A DNA stretch of 64,000 nucleotides, from the NCBI RefSeq assembly GCF_009687865.1, contig NZ_BLAE01000007.1:186001-250000 (forward strand). Direction: 5' to 3'. The notes beneath the pieces are model-generated. The model ran no database searches and was not told where the DNA came from. It saw nothing but the letters and a program-made list of their open reading frames with translations. Made by a program: the position numbers and the translations under genes. Source of the DNA: Acrocarpospora macrocephala. Lineage in GTDB: Bacteria > Actinomycetota > Actinomycetes > Streptosporangiales > Streptosporangiaceae. This document shows, one piece after another, positions 34,077-42,712 of this stretch (within the stretch, counting starts at the first letter, position 1; each line of letters starts with the position of its first letter).

Positions 34077-37000
34077 TCAGTCGGACAGGAGGCGGTCGCC
34101 GGGGTGGCAGAACTCCCCGGTGAAGAACGTGCTGCCGGGCACGCACCGCCACATGCTCGGGTTGGTGTAGCTGGGCGCCAGGCGGACGTTCGTCGCCTGT
34201 TCGAGGGCGTAGCCGTCGGCGAGCAGGGTCGCCTCGCTGAAGGCCGTGCCGACGAGGGTGACGCCGATCGGGTTGCGGCCCGCGGAGCTGGTCTGCACGC
34301 CGTATCCGGCGGGGAGCGTCAGCACCGGGTAGCCCGCGCGGTCGGCGTTACCGACGAGCGCGTTGCCGCTCGGCACCATGATGGCGTCGAAATCGTCGGA
34401 CTTGTCGCCGGGCGTTCCGTTGGCGAGGATGCCGTCGATCAGCGCCTTGTTGGACGCCTTGCCGGATTCCAGGTCGGCCGTGTACGCCGCGCTGGTCGCG
34501 GGATCGGCCAGGTCTACCGCCTGGGCGGCGAGCAGCTGACCCTGCTGGTACTTGAGTCCTTCCACGGGGTTGGCGTTGTTGTAATCGATGATCGCCTGCA
34601 GCGACTTGTTCTTGTAGCCGGACAGGTAGCCGTTCAGGTCGCGCTTGAACTCCCTGGCCACGATGCTCGCCGGGTCGGGGTTCGGCGCGCCGATCGTCAC
34701 CTGGGTGGTCGTGGCCCCGAGCGACTGCAGCTTGCTCACCATCGTGGCGTACGGCTCGGCCGTGTTCGCCACGACGGCGATCTTCTTGCCCTGCAGGGCG
34801 GTCGTGGTCAGGCCCGCGGTGTAGTCCTTGACGGGCGCGCCCGCCGTGGCCGGGTCGGCCGCGTCCGGCCCGGCCAGGACCGTGAGCGCGCTCGCCGTGT
34901 CGTACACCGTGCGGGCGATCGGCCCCGGCGCGTCCTGCGACCGGGCGACCGGCAGCACGCCGGCGCGGCTGACCAGGCCGACCGTCGGCTTCAGCCCGAC
35001 GACGCCCGCCGCGTCGGCGGGAGCCACCAGCTGGGCCGAGTCGAGCGAGGTCTCCATGCCCACGGTGAACGCCGCGAGCCCGGAGGCCGTCGCCGCCGCC
35101 GAACCGGCGGAGGAACCGGCCGGGGTCTTGTCCGTGTCGGACGGCAGGAGCACCTGACCGGCCAGCGAGGAGTACCCCTTCGGCAGGTTCGCGTCGAACA
35201 CGCCGTTCAGCTCGGTGATGTTCGTCGTGCCGAGGATGATCGCGCCGGCGGCCTTGAGCTTGGCCGCCACCGTCGAGTCGTCCTTCGGCTCGAGGTCCTG
35301 CATCGCGATCGAGCCGCCCGTGGTCGCCAGGTCGTCCACGTCGAACCCGTCGTTGAGCAGCACGGGGATGCCGTACAGCGGCGGGCGTACCGGCCGCTTG
35401 TCCGTCGGGTTGGCGTTGTCCTTCTTGTACTTGTCCTTGTCCCAGTCGAGCCGGCGCGCCTCCTTGATGGCGTCCTCGTTGATCGAGCGGACCGCCTGGG
35501 TGGCCGGGCCCTCGGCGTTGGTCAGCGCGATCCGGTAGAGGTAGGCCCTGACCAGGGCCTCCGAGCTCAGCTTGTTGGACAGCAGCCGGGCCTTGAGGCT
35601 CTGCACCGACTCCGTCTCCAGCGAGAACGGCAGCGGCCTGGGCTCGTAGCCGAGCAGGTCCATGATCGTGTCATAGTCGGGGTTGCAGTGCTCGCGCTCG
35701 CTGTACGGCGGCGCGGGAACCGTCTTGGCGCAGCGGTACATGCTCGGGTTCACCGAGCTGGCCGGCTGGCGCAGGTGGGTGCCCTGCTCGATGACGTATC
35801 CGACGCCCAGCAGGTCGAACTCGCTGTAGGCGTTGCCGTGGACCTGGACGGCCACCGCGCGCCGCTGCGTGGCGGAGTACCCCATCGGGATCGTGATCGT
35901 GGGGTATCCGGCCTGCGGCCCGTTCGGCACGCTGCCGAGGATCGCGATCACCGGGTCGGCGGGCTGGGTCGGGTCGGAGTTGGGGTAGGTCACCATGTCG
36001 TTGATGGCCTTGTGCCAGGCGGCCTTGCGGATGGCGAGGTTCGTCCGGTACGCGGCCTCGTTGGCTCCGCCGGGGGTGACGTCGGAGAGCGACGAGTTCA
36101 GGTGGTTGTTGTTGCCGTATTTCAGGGCCTGGTGGGCGTTGGCCTGATTGTCGGCGACTTCCTGGACCAGCGACTGGATCGGCGCCTGCGGGCCGAGCCG
36201 CTTGTAGTACTCGTCGATGCTCTTGTGCTGCTCGTACCCGCTGGGCAGGCTCGGCAGCGCGGGGATGGACACGCTCGGCCGCAGCACCATGATCGCGCCC
36301 GCGGCGGTCAGCGCGTCGTAGGCGATCTTGAGCGGGCTGCCGTCGGTGAGGGTGCCGTTGTAGCCGATCTTCTTGCCCTGGACGAAGTCGACGTCCAGCG
36401 CTTTCATATAGTCCGGCAGTTGCGCCGGGAGCGCGGGGATGATGCCGGTGGCGATGTAGTCGTCGCCGAACATCGCGCGGTAGCCCGCGTCGGCGTCCGG
36501 GTCGGGACCGGCGATCGAGGCGAGCGTCATCGCCGCGTCCGACACGGAGCGGACCATCGGCCCCGCCGTGTCCTGCGAGGCGCTGATCGGCGCGATGCCG
36601 TACCCCGGGACGAGCCCGACGGTCGGCCGGAGCCCGACCAGGCTCTGCGCGTTCGACGGGCTGATGATCGAACCCGACGTCTCGGTGCCGATGCCCAGCG
36701 TGGACATGGCCGCCGCCATGGCCGTGCCGGTTCCGGACGAGGAGCCGCTGGGGTTCTGGTCGGTGTCAAGCCCGTGCAGGACCTGCCCGGTGAGGTTGCC
36801 GAAACCTGACGGCTGGCTGCCGAAGCTGTTGGCGTATTCGGAGAGGCCGAGCTTGCCGAGGATCACGACCCCGCTGGCGCGGAGTTTCTTGGTGATGCCC
36901 GCGTCGGTCGCCGGGTAGGAGTCACGCAGGGAGTAGTTGCCGGCCGAGGTGTACATGCCGGTGACGTCGATCAGGTCCTTGAGCAGGATGGGCAGCCCGT

Positions 37001-37319
37001 GCGCGGGGCCGAGGACCTGGCCCTTCGCCCGCAGCTTGTCGGCCTGCGCCGCGTCCTTGAGCGCGTCCTTGTTGAGCTGGGTCACGGCGTTGAGCCCCGG
37101 ACCGCGCTTGTTCAGCGCGTCGATCCGGTCGATATAGGCCTGGGTGAGCTGGACGGAGGTGAGCTGTCCCTTGGCCATCATGTCCACTGCCTGGGCGCCG
37201 GTGAGCGTTTCCAGGTCGAGTACGGGCGGCTTGGGTTTGGCCGTGGCGGCCGTGGGGGCGAGCGTCGTCGTGAGGGTGAGGGAGAGTAAGGCGATGAGGG
37301 TGAAGCGCAATCTGTGCAC
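34077..37319 (-). CDS. Secreted tandem amidase-signature protein
   Basis: A 1080-residue exported protein with two amidase-signature domains. The start is the second of two adjacent GTGs, six bases after AAGGAG, and gives a signal peptide (FTLIALLSLTLTTTLAPTA). Domain 1 (about 35-540) has the full triad: K114 (GLPILLKDLIDVTG), S193 (SGSSSGTG) and S217 (GTETSGSIISP). Domain 2 (about 565-1075) keeps S736 (PAGSSAGS) but has N656 in place of lysine (LLNDGFDV), and the nucleophile loop is changed to METSLDSAQ. Domain 2 therefore looks inactive or altered. Both domains share the ending NPSMYRC/NPSMWRC. Its role may be extracellular amide or peptide hydrolysis. A strong terminator follows. Confidence 0.88.
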   Translation of the reverse strand: MHRLRFTLIALLSLTLTTTLAPTAATAKPKPPVLDLETLTGAQAVDMMAKGQLTSVQLTQAYIDRIDALNKRGPGLNAVTQLNKDALKDAAQADKLRAKGQVLGPAHGLPILLKDLIDVTGMYTSAGNYSLRDSYPATDAGITKKLRASGVVILGKLGLSEYANSFGSQPSGFGNLTGQVLHGLDTDQNPSGSSSGTGTAMAAAMSTLGIGTETSGSIISPSNAQSLVGLRPTVGLVPGYGIAPISASQDTAGPMVRSVSDAAMTLASIAGPDPDADAGYRAMFGDDYIATGIIPALPAQLPDYMKALDVDFVQGKKIGYNGTLTDGSPLKIAYDALTAAGAIMVLRPSVSIPALPSLPSGYEQHKSIDEYYKRLGPQAPIQSLVQEVADNQANAHQALKYGNNNHLNSSLSDVTPGGANEAAYRTNLAIRKAAWHKAINDMVTYPNSDPTQPADPVIAILGSVPNGPQAGYPTITIPMGYSATQRRAVAVQVHGNAYSEFDLLGVGYVIEQGTHLRQPASSVNPSMYRCAKTVPAPPYSEREHCNPDYDTIMDLLGYEPRPLPFSLETESVQSLKARLLSNKLSSEALVRAYLYRIALTNAEGPATQAVRSINEDAIKEARRLDWDKDKYKKDNANPTDKRPVRPPLYGIPVLLNDGFDVDDLATTGGSIAMQDLEPKDDSTVAAKLKAAGAIILGTTNITELNGVFDANLPKGYSSLAGQVLLPSDTDKTPAGSSAGSAAATASGLAAFTVGMETSLDSAQLVAPADAAGVVGLKPTVGLVSRAGVLPVARSQDAPGPIARTVYDTASALTVLAGPDAADPATAGAPVKDYTAGLTTTALQGKKIAVVANTAEPYATMVSKLQSLGATTTQVTIGAPNPDPASIVAREFKRDLNGYLSGYKNKSLQAIIDYNNANPVEGLKYQQGQLLAAQAVDLADPATSAAYTADLESGKASNKALIDGILANGTPGDKSDDFDAIMVPSGNALVGNADRAGYPVLTLPAGYGVQTSSAGRNPIGVTLVGTAFSEATLLADGYALEQATNVRLAPSYTNPSMWRCVPGSTFFTGEFCHPGDRLLSD

Positions 37320-37641
37320 CACGTGCTCCTTGAGGAACCCGGTAATGCCGTGACCGTATAGACGGCCAGTTACAGCCAAATGTCCGGAATGTTCCCGGCC
37401 CGAAACCAAAGATCATGGGTCCGAATCTGGGCGCAATGTACTGATGGATCCCGTGGTGGGCGATTTCCTACGCGCCTGATCAGCAGCCCAGCAAGCGTAA
37501 ATGATAGAACTAATGTGACGCTTGAGGCGTTTGTTCCATGCGACCCAGAAGGGGCAGTTATGTGTCCGCTGGGTGTCACGGATGTCCTTGAACCCTGGCG
37601 GCGCCGGCAGATCGACTCTCTTTCGCAGGAAGGAAAGCGTG
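37320..37641. other. Divergent promoter region, amidase / Gfo-Idh genes
   Basis: 322 bases without a supported gene. An inverted repeat AAGCGT (37493-37498) / ACGCTT (37518-37523) with a 19-base AT-rich spacer could be an operator or promoter-proximal site for the oxidoreductase gene. Confidence 0.35.
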
Positions 37642-38727
37642 ATGGGTGCACAGTCCGCGGGCCGTTTCGGGTTGGTGGGCAGCGGGTGGCGTTCGGAGTT
37701 CTTCGTTCGTCTGGCCAGGCAGTTACCTGAGCGGTTGTCGGTTTCGGGCGTGGTGACGCGATCGGCCGAGCGGGGGGCCGAGGTCGAGTCCCAATGGGGA
37801 GTGCCGGCGTTCCGCTCCATCGGGGACATGCTCGCGGCCGGACGGCCCGAATTCGTCATCACGTCGGTGCCGTGGCCGGTCAACCCGGTGGTGATCAAGG
37901 AGCTCGTGGAATTCGGCGTCCCGGTGCTGGCGGAGACCCCGCCTGCCGCCGACCTGGACGGGCTGCGCGACCTGTGGGACGCCGTCGGTTCGAGCGGTCT
38001 GGTGCAGGTGGCCGAGCAGTACCTGCACATGCCGGGACACGCGGCGAGGCTGGCCCTGGTCCGCGAGGGCGTGATCGGCGAGGTGACCTCCGTCCAGGTG
38101 TCGTCCACGCACCTCTACCACGCCGTCTCGATGATCAGGCACCTGCTGGGAGCGGGCTTCCAGGAGGCTGCCGTCAGCGCCCGATCCTTCACCGCGCCCC
38201 TGGCCAATCCGCTGTCCAGGGACGGATGGACCGGCGACTCCACCCCGAAACCGGCGTCCACCACGATCGCCACCCTGGAGTTCACCGGCGGCATGGGCCT
38301 CTATGACTTCACCGACAACCAGTGGTGGAACCCGCTGCGCGCCCGCCGGATCGTCATCCGCGGATCCCTGGGCGAGGTGGTGGACGACCGCGTCGTCCGC
38401 TTGGCCGACCCGAGAACCCCCGTCGAGTCCCCCCTCATCCGCCGCCAGACCGGAATCGACCTGAACCTCGAAGGCTTCGACCTGGACCACATCAGCTTCG
38501 ACGGCCGCGTGGTGTACAGGAATGAGTGGCAGGGCGCCCACTTCTCCGAGGACGACCTGGCCGTCGTCAGCCTCCTGTGCCAGATGACGGCCTGGTGCCG
38601 GGACGAAGCCGCTGAACCCTACCCTCTGGCCGACGGCTGCCAGGACCACCAGATCAGCCTGGCCATCGGAGAGTCCCTGCGCTCCGGAACCCCTGTCACC
38701 ACCACCCGCGAAGCCTGGGCCCAGTAG
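37642..38727 (+). CDS. Gfo/Idh/MocA-family oxidoreductase
   Basis: A 361-residue NAD(P)-dependent oxidoreductase of the Gfo/Idh/MocA family. The Rossmann motif is FGLVGSGWRSEFFVRLA, slightly unlike the usual GxGxxG. The EKP-type cofactor/catalytic motif is replaced by AETPPAADLDG, so Lys of the canonical EKP is absent. The C-terminal domain contains STTIATLEFTGGMGLYDF. Substrates in this family are usually cyclic sugars or inositols. An AGGAAGGAAAG ribosome site supports ATG 37642; a GTG three bases earlier is also possible. It stands alone between the amidase and SDR genes. Confidence 0.82.
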   Translation: MGAQSAGRFGLVGSGWRSEFFVRLARQLPERLSVSGVVTRSAERGAEVESQWGVPAFRSIGDMLAAGRPEFVITSVPWPVNPVVIKELVEFGVPVLAETPPAADLDGLRDLWDAVGSSGLVQVAEQYLHMPGHAARLALVREGVIGEVTSVQVSSTHLYHAVSMIRHLLGAGFQEAAVSARSFTAPLANPLSRDGWTGDSTPKPASTTIATLEFTGGMGLYDFTDNQWWNPLRARRIVIRGSLGEVVDDRVVRLADPRTPVESPLIRRQTGIDLNLEGFDLDHISFDGRVVYRNEWQGAHFSEDDLAVVSLLCQMTAWCRDEAAEPYPLADGCQDHQISLAIGESLRSGTPVTTTREAWAQ

Positions 38728-38776
38728 ATCACGACCCCGGTTGAAGCCTCGGAGGCCACTTTCAAGGGCCCACACC

Positions 38777-39460
38777 CTAGGCCAGGGGCTCCGACAGGTT
38801 CCGTTTGACCGTGCGGCTGACGTCGTCGGCGAGGATCTCCGCTGCGCCGGAGGCGATCCCGTCCAGGGCGAGCGCGGCGACCACCGCCGGGTCCACCTTG
38901 TTCTCGGGCGCGACGGACGCGGCCATGTCGGTGTCCATGTAACCGACGTGCAGGCTCGCCACGTGGATGCCCTTCGGCGCGAGCTGCTGCCGGACGGCGT
39001 TGGTCATGGCCCATCCGGCGGCCTTGCCCGCCGCGTAGGCGCCGTACCCCGGCGGGTGGGCCCAGGAGAGCACGGACAGCACGTTGAGGATCGCGCCGCC
39101 GCCGTTGGCCTCGATGATCGGCGCGAACGCCCGCGTCACAGCGAGCGGGCCGAAGTAGTGGCTCTCCATCTCCAGGCGGATCTTGTCGAAATCGCCGTCG
39201 ATCAATGACGTGTGGGTGGAGATGCCCGCATTGTTGATCAGCAGGGTGACGTCGGAAGCCTCCTGGGCCGCCTTCGCCACCGTTTCCGGCTTGGTGAAGT
39301 CCAGTTCGAGTAGCACCGCGCCGGGCACGTCGACGGTCTCGGGCCTGCGGGCGGCGGCGTAGACCTTCGCCCCGCGGTCGATCAGCTGGGTGACGAACCG
39401 GCGGCCGAGCCCGCGGTTGCCGCCGGTCACGATCGCCACCGAATTCTCGATCTTCATCAT
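38777..39460 (-). CDS. SDR-family oxidoreductase
   Basis: A 227-residue classical short-chain dehydrogenase. It has TGGNRGLG for cofactor binding, an NNAG motif, a serine in NVLSVLSW and the active-site YGAYAAGKAA (YxxxK). The start is the first of two adjacent ATGs, after AAGGGGAAG. It is divergent from an HxlR regulator with a GCTTGGT-AAA-ACCAAGC palindrome in between, the usual arrangement for a redox- or quinone-responsive reductase. Substrate unknown. Confidence 0.92.
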   Translation of the reverse strand: MMKIENSVAIVTGGNRGLGRRFVTQLIDRGAKVYAAARRPETVDVPGAVLLELDFTKPETVAKAAQEASDVTLLINNAGISTHTSLIDGDFDKIRLEMESHYFGPLAVTRAFAPIIEANGGGAILNVLSVLSWAHPPGYGAYAAGKAAGWAMTNAVRQQLAPKGIHVASLHVGYMDTDMAASVAPENKVDPAVVAALALDGIASGAAEILADDVSRTVKRNLSEPLA

Positions 39461-39473
39461 GCTTCCCCTTCTG

Positions 39474-39490
39474 GCTTGGTAAAACCAAGC
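39474..39490. promoter_or_regulatory. HxlR-type operator
   Basis: GCTTGGT-AAA-ACCAAGC is a perfect inverted repeat 13 bases upstream of the SDR start. A related half-site (AACTTGG, then GGCAAGC) follows toward the HxlR gene. Confidence 0.7.
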
Positions 39491-39536
39491 TAGCATCAAA
39501 CTTGGAATAGGCAAGCAAGGGGGTAGCCTGTGCGGT

Positions 39537-40013
39537 GTGAGGAGGATGACTCGCCGCGCCCTGCAGGACAGCGACTGCTCCATCCAGCGCAGCCTCGAGG
39601 TGATCGGGGATCCCTGGACGGTGCTGATCCTGCGTGAGGCGTTCCTGGGCACCACACGTTTCAGCGACTTCGTCGCCGCCATCGGCATCTCCACCGACCT
39701 GCTCGCCGACCGCCTCGCGGTGCTGGTCGAGGCGGGTGTGATGGAGAAGCGCCCCTACTCCGAACCGGGGAAACGCACCCGGTACGGCTACCTCCTCACC
39801 CCTACGGGCATGGAGTTGCGCGTCGTGCTCGGCGCGCTCCAGCAATGGGGGGACGCGCATCGCCTGCTCGGCGGCTCCCCGTCCATGGAACGCCGCAGCC
39901 GCACGACCGGGCAGCGTCTGGAGGTGGCGTTCGTGGACGAGTCAGGCCAGGCGGTGGCTTTGGGCGACGTCGAGTTCGTGCCCTCAGCCGGTCAGCGAGG
40001 CGTACAGGTCTAG
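39537..40013 (+). CDS. HxlR-family transcriptional regulator
   Basis: A 158-residue winged-helix regulator. An N-terminal cysteine (DSDCSIQRSLEVIGDPWTVL, Cys about 14) and the HxlR core (LILREAFLGTTRFSDFVAAI, LADRLAVLVEAGVME) are clear. The conserved cysteine often senses electrophiles or oxidants. The start is GTG at 39537 or ATG nine bases later; upstream sequence is almost absent, so the mRNA may be nearly leaderless. Its 3' end overlaps the glycosyltransferase gene of the opposite strand by 30 bases. Confidence 0.9.
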   Translation: MRRMTRRALQDSDCSIQRSLEVIGDPWTVLILREAFLGTTRFSDFVAAIGISTDLLADRLAVLVEAGVMEKRPYSEPGKRTRYGYLLTPTGMELRVVLGALQQWGDAHRLLGGSPSMERRSRTTGQRLEVAFVDESGQAVALGDVEFVPSAGQRGVQV

Positions 40014-41045
40014 ATGGGCCTGGGCGGCGGCCGTCCAGGTGTGCCGGAAGGCGAGCGTGCGGCCCGCCGCGCGCATTGACGGATCTGAGATGGTGGCGGC
40101 TTCGCGGATCGCGGTGGCGAACGCGGGGACGTCGGCCGCGTAGCGCGCGGCGCCGGTGAAGACTTCGCGGAAGACGGGGAGGTCGCGGGTCACCAGGGGG
40201 ACTCCGGCGGCCAGCGCTTCCATGGCGGCCAGTCCGAAGCCCTCCTTCGTGGAGGGGAAGGCGAACACGGCGGCTCCCGCGACCAGGGCGGGCAGTTCGT
40301 CGTGGGCCACCGGCCCGAGAACCTCGGGGCGCACGCCGAGTTCGGCCGCGCGGGCTTCCCAGGCCGCCCGGTAGTCGCGGTAGTCGAACAGGGTCTCGCC
40401 GCCCGCGATCACCAGCCGGTGCTCGGCCGGGTCCAGCAGAGCGTAGGCCTCAAGCAGGTCGATCGAGCCCTTCCGCGGCTCGATCCCGCCCACCGTCAGG
40501 ATGTACGGCCCGAGCCGGGCCCGCCACCGCTCCCCCGAAGCCGACGCGAACCGGGCCGCGTCGACGCCGTTGGGGATGACCGTCGCCTTGATGCCCCACC
40601 CGTCGGCGAGTTCGGCCGCGACCACCGCGGAGACGCAGACGTGCGCCCACGGCCGCGTGATGGCCCGCTCGTGGCAGGCGGCCAGCTCCGGCGTGGTGAA
40701 GTGGTCGATGTGGTGAACAGTCCGGATACAGGGTCCGGCCGCGTTGGCGCTGATGCAGTCCTGCGCGTGCACGATGTCGTACGACGAGGGGTCGAAGGCG
40801 TCGCCCAGCAGGGCGATCGACCGCAGTACCCGCTCCCCCAGGCTTTCACCCTCAACGTCGGGGCACGGCACGATCCTGACCCGCACCCGGGGATCGACCG
40901 GCCGGAAGAAACCCAGATCCCCGCCCCTGCCGAGCGACCACACGGTCACGTCCGCGTTCAGCCCGGCCAGCGCCTCGGCGAGCGCGAGCGTGTGCACGAC
41001 CCCGCCGCGCGGCTTCGTCGAGTACGTGAGCAGCGCGATCCTCAC
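39984..41045 (-). CDS. MSMEG_0565-family glycosyltransferase
   Basis: A 353-residue GT4-type glycosyltransferase and last gene of the nitrogen-starvation cluster. The N-terminal domain begins RIALLTYSTKPRGGVVHTL, typical of this subfamily. The C-terminal donor domain has TVGGIEPRKGSIDLLEAY and the EX7E-type stretch PSTKEGFGLAAMEALAAGVP. The start is GTG overlapping the stop of the upstream nitrilase paralogue (GTGA). Its sugar acceptor is unknown. Membership rests on the subfamily wording and on the surrounding radical SAM, GNAT/AIR and flavoprotein genes. Confidence 0.87.
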   Translation of the reverse strand: MRIALLTYSTKPRGGVVHTLALAEALAGLNADVTVWSLGRGGDLGFFRPVDPRVRVRIVPCPDVEGESLGERVLRSIALLGDAFDPSSYDIVHAQDCISANAAGPCIRTVHHIDHFTTPELAACHERAITRPWAHVCVSAVVAAELADGWGIKATVIPNGVDAARFASASGERWRARLGPYILTVGGIEPRKGSIDLLEAYALLDPAEHRLVIAGGETLFDYRDYRAAWEARAAELGVRPEVLGPVAHDELPALVAGAAVFAFPSTKEGFGLAAMEALAAGVPLVTRDLPVFREVFTGAARYAADVPAFATAIREAATISDPSMRAAGRTLAFRHTWTAAAQAHLDLYASLTG

Positions 41046-41878
41046 CCGGAACCGGCCCGGTAGCTGCCCGGCCGACGCTCGCCGATGTGGTTGAGCACCC
41101 GGCGCGCGTTGGCGATCTCCGCGGCCACGTCCAGTTCGGCGACCGCGAGGCCCGCCTTGGACCAGGTCCTGGCGAGGATGTCCCCGCCGGGCCCGACCAC
41201 CTTGGCCTGGCCGAGGAAGCGCATCCCGCCGAGCGCCCCCGTCTGGTTGGAGGAGGCCACCACGACCTGGTTCTCGGCGGCGCGGGCGCAGTCGTACAGG
41301 TCGAAGAGGCGGGACTGGCGGTCCTGGGCCATCCGGGGGGCGCGGTTGGTGATGCTGGTGGGCCACGCGGACAGGCAGGCGATGATCTCGGCGCCGTCCA
41401 GGGCCAGGCTGCGGGCCGACTCGGGGAAGGTCTTGTCGTAGTCGATCAGCATGCCGATCCGCCCGGCCGGGGTGTCGAACGCGTCGAACCGGTCGCCGGG
41501 GTCGTAGGCGGCGACCTCGCCCGCGGGCAGGTGCACCTTGCGGTGGCGGCCGAGCACGCCGTCGCCGGTCACGCAGACGGCGGCGTTGTAGCGGCGGTCG
41601 CCGCCGGCTTCGCAGTAGCCGACGCAGACCACCATTTCGGCGGCCAGTTCGGCGACCTGTTTGAGCAGCGGATCGTCCGGGTCGAGCGCGGGCGGCAGCG
41701 CGTCGGGGTCGGGGTGCCGCAGGTCGGCGAGGTAGCCGCCGAGCGCCGCGTCGGGCAGCACGAGCAGGCCCGCGCCCGCCTCCCGCGCGTCCGCCACCAG
41801 CTTGGCGATCCGGCGCAGGTCGAACTCCAGGTCGCGGCCGAAGTGCGCGGAGGCCGCGGCGATCCGTAGCGTTGCCAC
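41042..41878 (-). CDS. Nitrilase-superfamily protein lacking catalytic Glu and Cys
   Basis: A 278-residue carbon-nitrogen hydrolase homologue, paralogous to the next upstream gene. The general fold is kept (GVLGRHRKVHLPAGE with K114), but the catalytic glutamate is aspartate (D43, LLVLPDAALGGY) and the nucleophile cysteine is aspartate (D146, IGMLIDYDKTFPES). The paralogue has E41 and C142 at these places. It is three bases downstream of that paralogue and overlaps the glycosyltransferase start. It may act as a non-catalytic partner in a mixed spiral or as a binding protein. Confidence 0.82.
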   Translation of the reverse strand: MATLRIAAASAHFGRDLEFDLRRIAKLVADAREAGAGLLVLPDAALGGYLADLRHPDPDALPPALDPDDPLLKQVAELAAEMVVCVGYCEAGGDRRYNAAVCVTGDGVLGRHRKVHLPAGEVAAYDPGDRFDAFDTPAGRIGMLIDYDKTFPESARSLALDGAEIIACLSAWPTSITNRAPRMAQDRQSRLFDLYDCARAAENQVVVASSNQTGALGGMRFLGQAKVVGPGGDILARTWSKAGLAVAELDVAAEIANARRVLNHIGERRPGSYRAGSG

Positions 41879-41881
41879 GAG

Positions 41882-42712
41882 TCAGGATCCTCCCACGGGA
41901 ACCGCGTACGTCTCGGGGCGGCGGTCGCGCAGGTGGCCCATGGACCGCCGCGCGGCGGCGAGCGCGGCCTGGACGTCGAGTTCCGCCACCGCCATGCCGC
42001 CGTCCACGGGGGTGCTCGCGAGGATCTCCCCACCCGGGCCGACGATCTTGGCCCGGCCGACGAAACGCAGATCGCCGAAGGAGCCCGACTGGTTGGCCGA
42101 CAGCCAGACCACCTGGTTCTCCAGCGCCCGTGCCTGGTCGAACAGGTCGAACCGGTGCGTCCACCGGTCGTCGGCCAGGTCAGGGGCCGGGTTGGTACGG
42201 CTCGCCGGCCACGCCGACACGCACACCACGATCTCCGCCCCGTCCAGCGCGAGCGCCCTGGCCGACTCGGGAAACGCCTTGTCGTAGCAGATCAGCATGC
42301 CCAGCCGCCCGACCGGCGTGTCGAAGGCGGCGAACCCGTCACCCGCCGCGTAGGAGCTGTCCTCGCTGAGCGGCTGGTGCACCTTCCGGTGGTGACCGAG
42401 CACGCCGTCGCCGGTCACGCACACGACGCTGTTGTAGCGCAGGCCCGCGTCCGACTCGCAGTATCCGGCGCAGACGACCATGTCCCCCGCCAGGCTGCGC
42501 AGCCGCCGCATCTCGGGACCGTCGGCCGCGAGCGCGGGCGGCCCTTCGGCGTCGCCGTCGAGGTTGGCCAGGTAGCCGCCGAGGCAGGCCTCGGGCAGGG
42601 CGAGCACCCGCACCCCGTCGGCTCTGGCCCGGCCGGTCAGGTCGGCGATCCGGGCGAAACACTCCTCCATGTCCCGCCCGAACGGCGCCGCGACCGCGGC
42701 CATCCTGATCAT
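41882..42712 (-). CDS. Nitrilase-superfamily carbon-nitrogen hydrolase
   Basis: A 276-residue hydrolase with an intact Glu-Lys-Cys triad: E41 (LALPEACLGGYL), K110 (GHHRKVHQP) and C142 (GMLICYDKAFPESARALAL). The substrate could be a nitrile, amide or carbamoyl compound. In Nit1-type clusters a nitrilase is the hallmark enzyme, and reported Nit1C clusters are linked to cyanide use, but whether this protein is the orthologue of that nitrilase is uncertain. The ATG overlaps the stop of the GNAT-AIR fusion (ATGA). Confidence 0.88.
   Translation of the reverse strand: MIRMAAVAAPFGRDMEECFARIADLTGRARADGVRVLALPEACLGGYLANLDGDAEGPPALAADGPEMRRLRSLAGDMVVCAGYCESDAGLRYNSVVCVTGDGVLGHHRKVHQPLSEDSSYAAGDGFAAFDTPVGRLGMLICYDKAFPESARALALDGAEIVVCVSAWPASRTNPAPDLADDRWTHRFDLFDQARALENQVVWLSANQSGSFGDLRFVGRAKIVGPGGEILASTPVDGGMAVAELDVQAALAAARRSMGHLRDRRPETYAVPVGGS

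Noticed and set aside
34104-36809. A 901-codon open frame antisense to the tandem amidase
   Set aside because: Typical GC-rich antisense shadow. The opposite strand has two clear amidase domains and a terminator.
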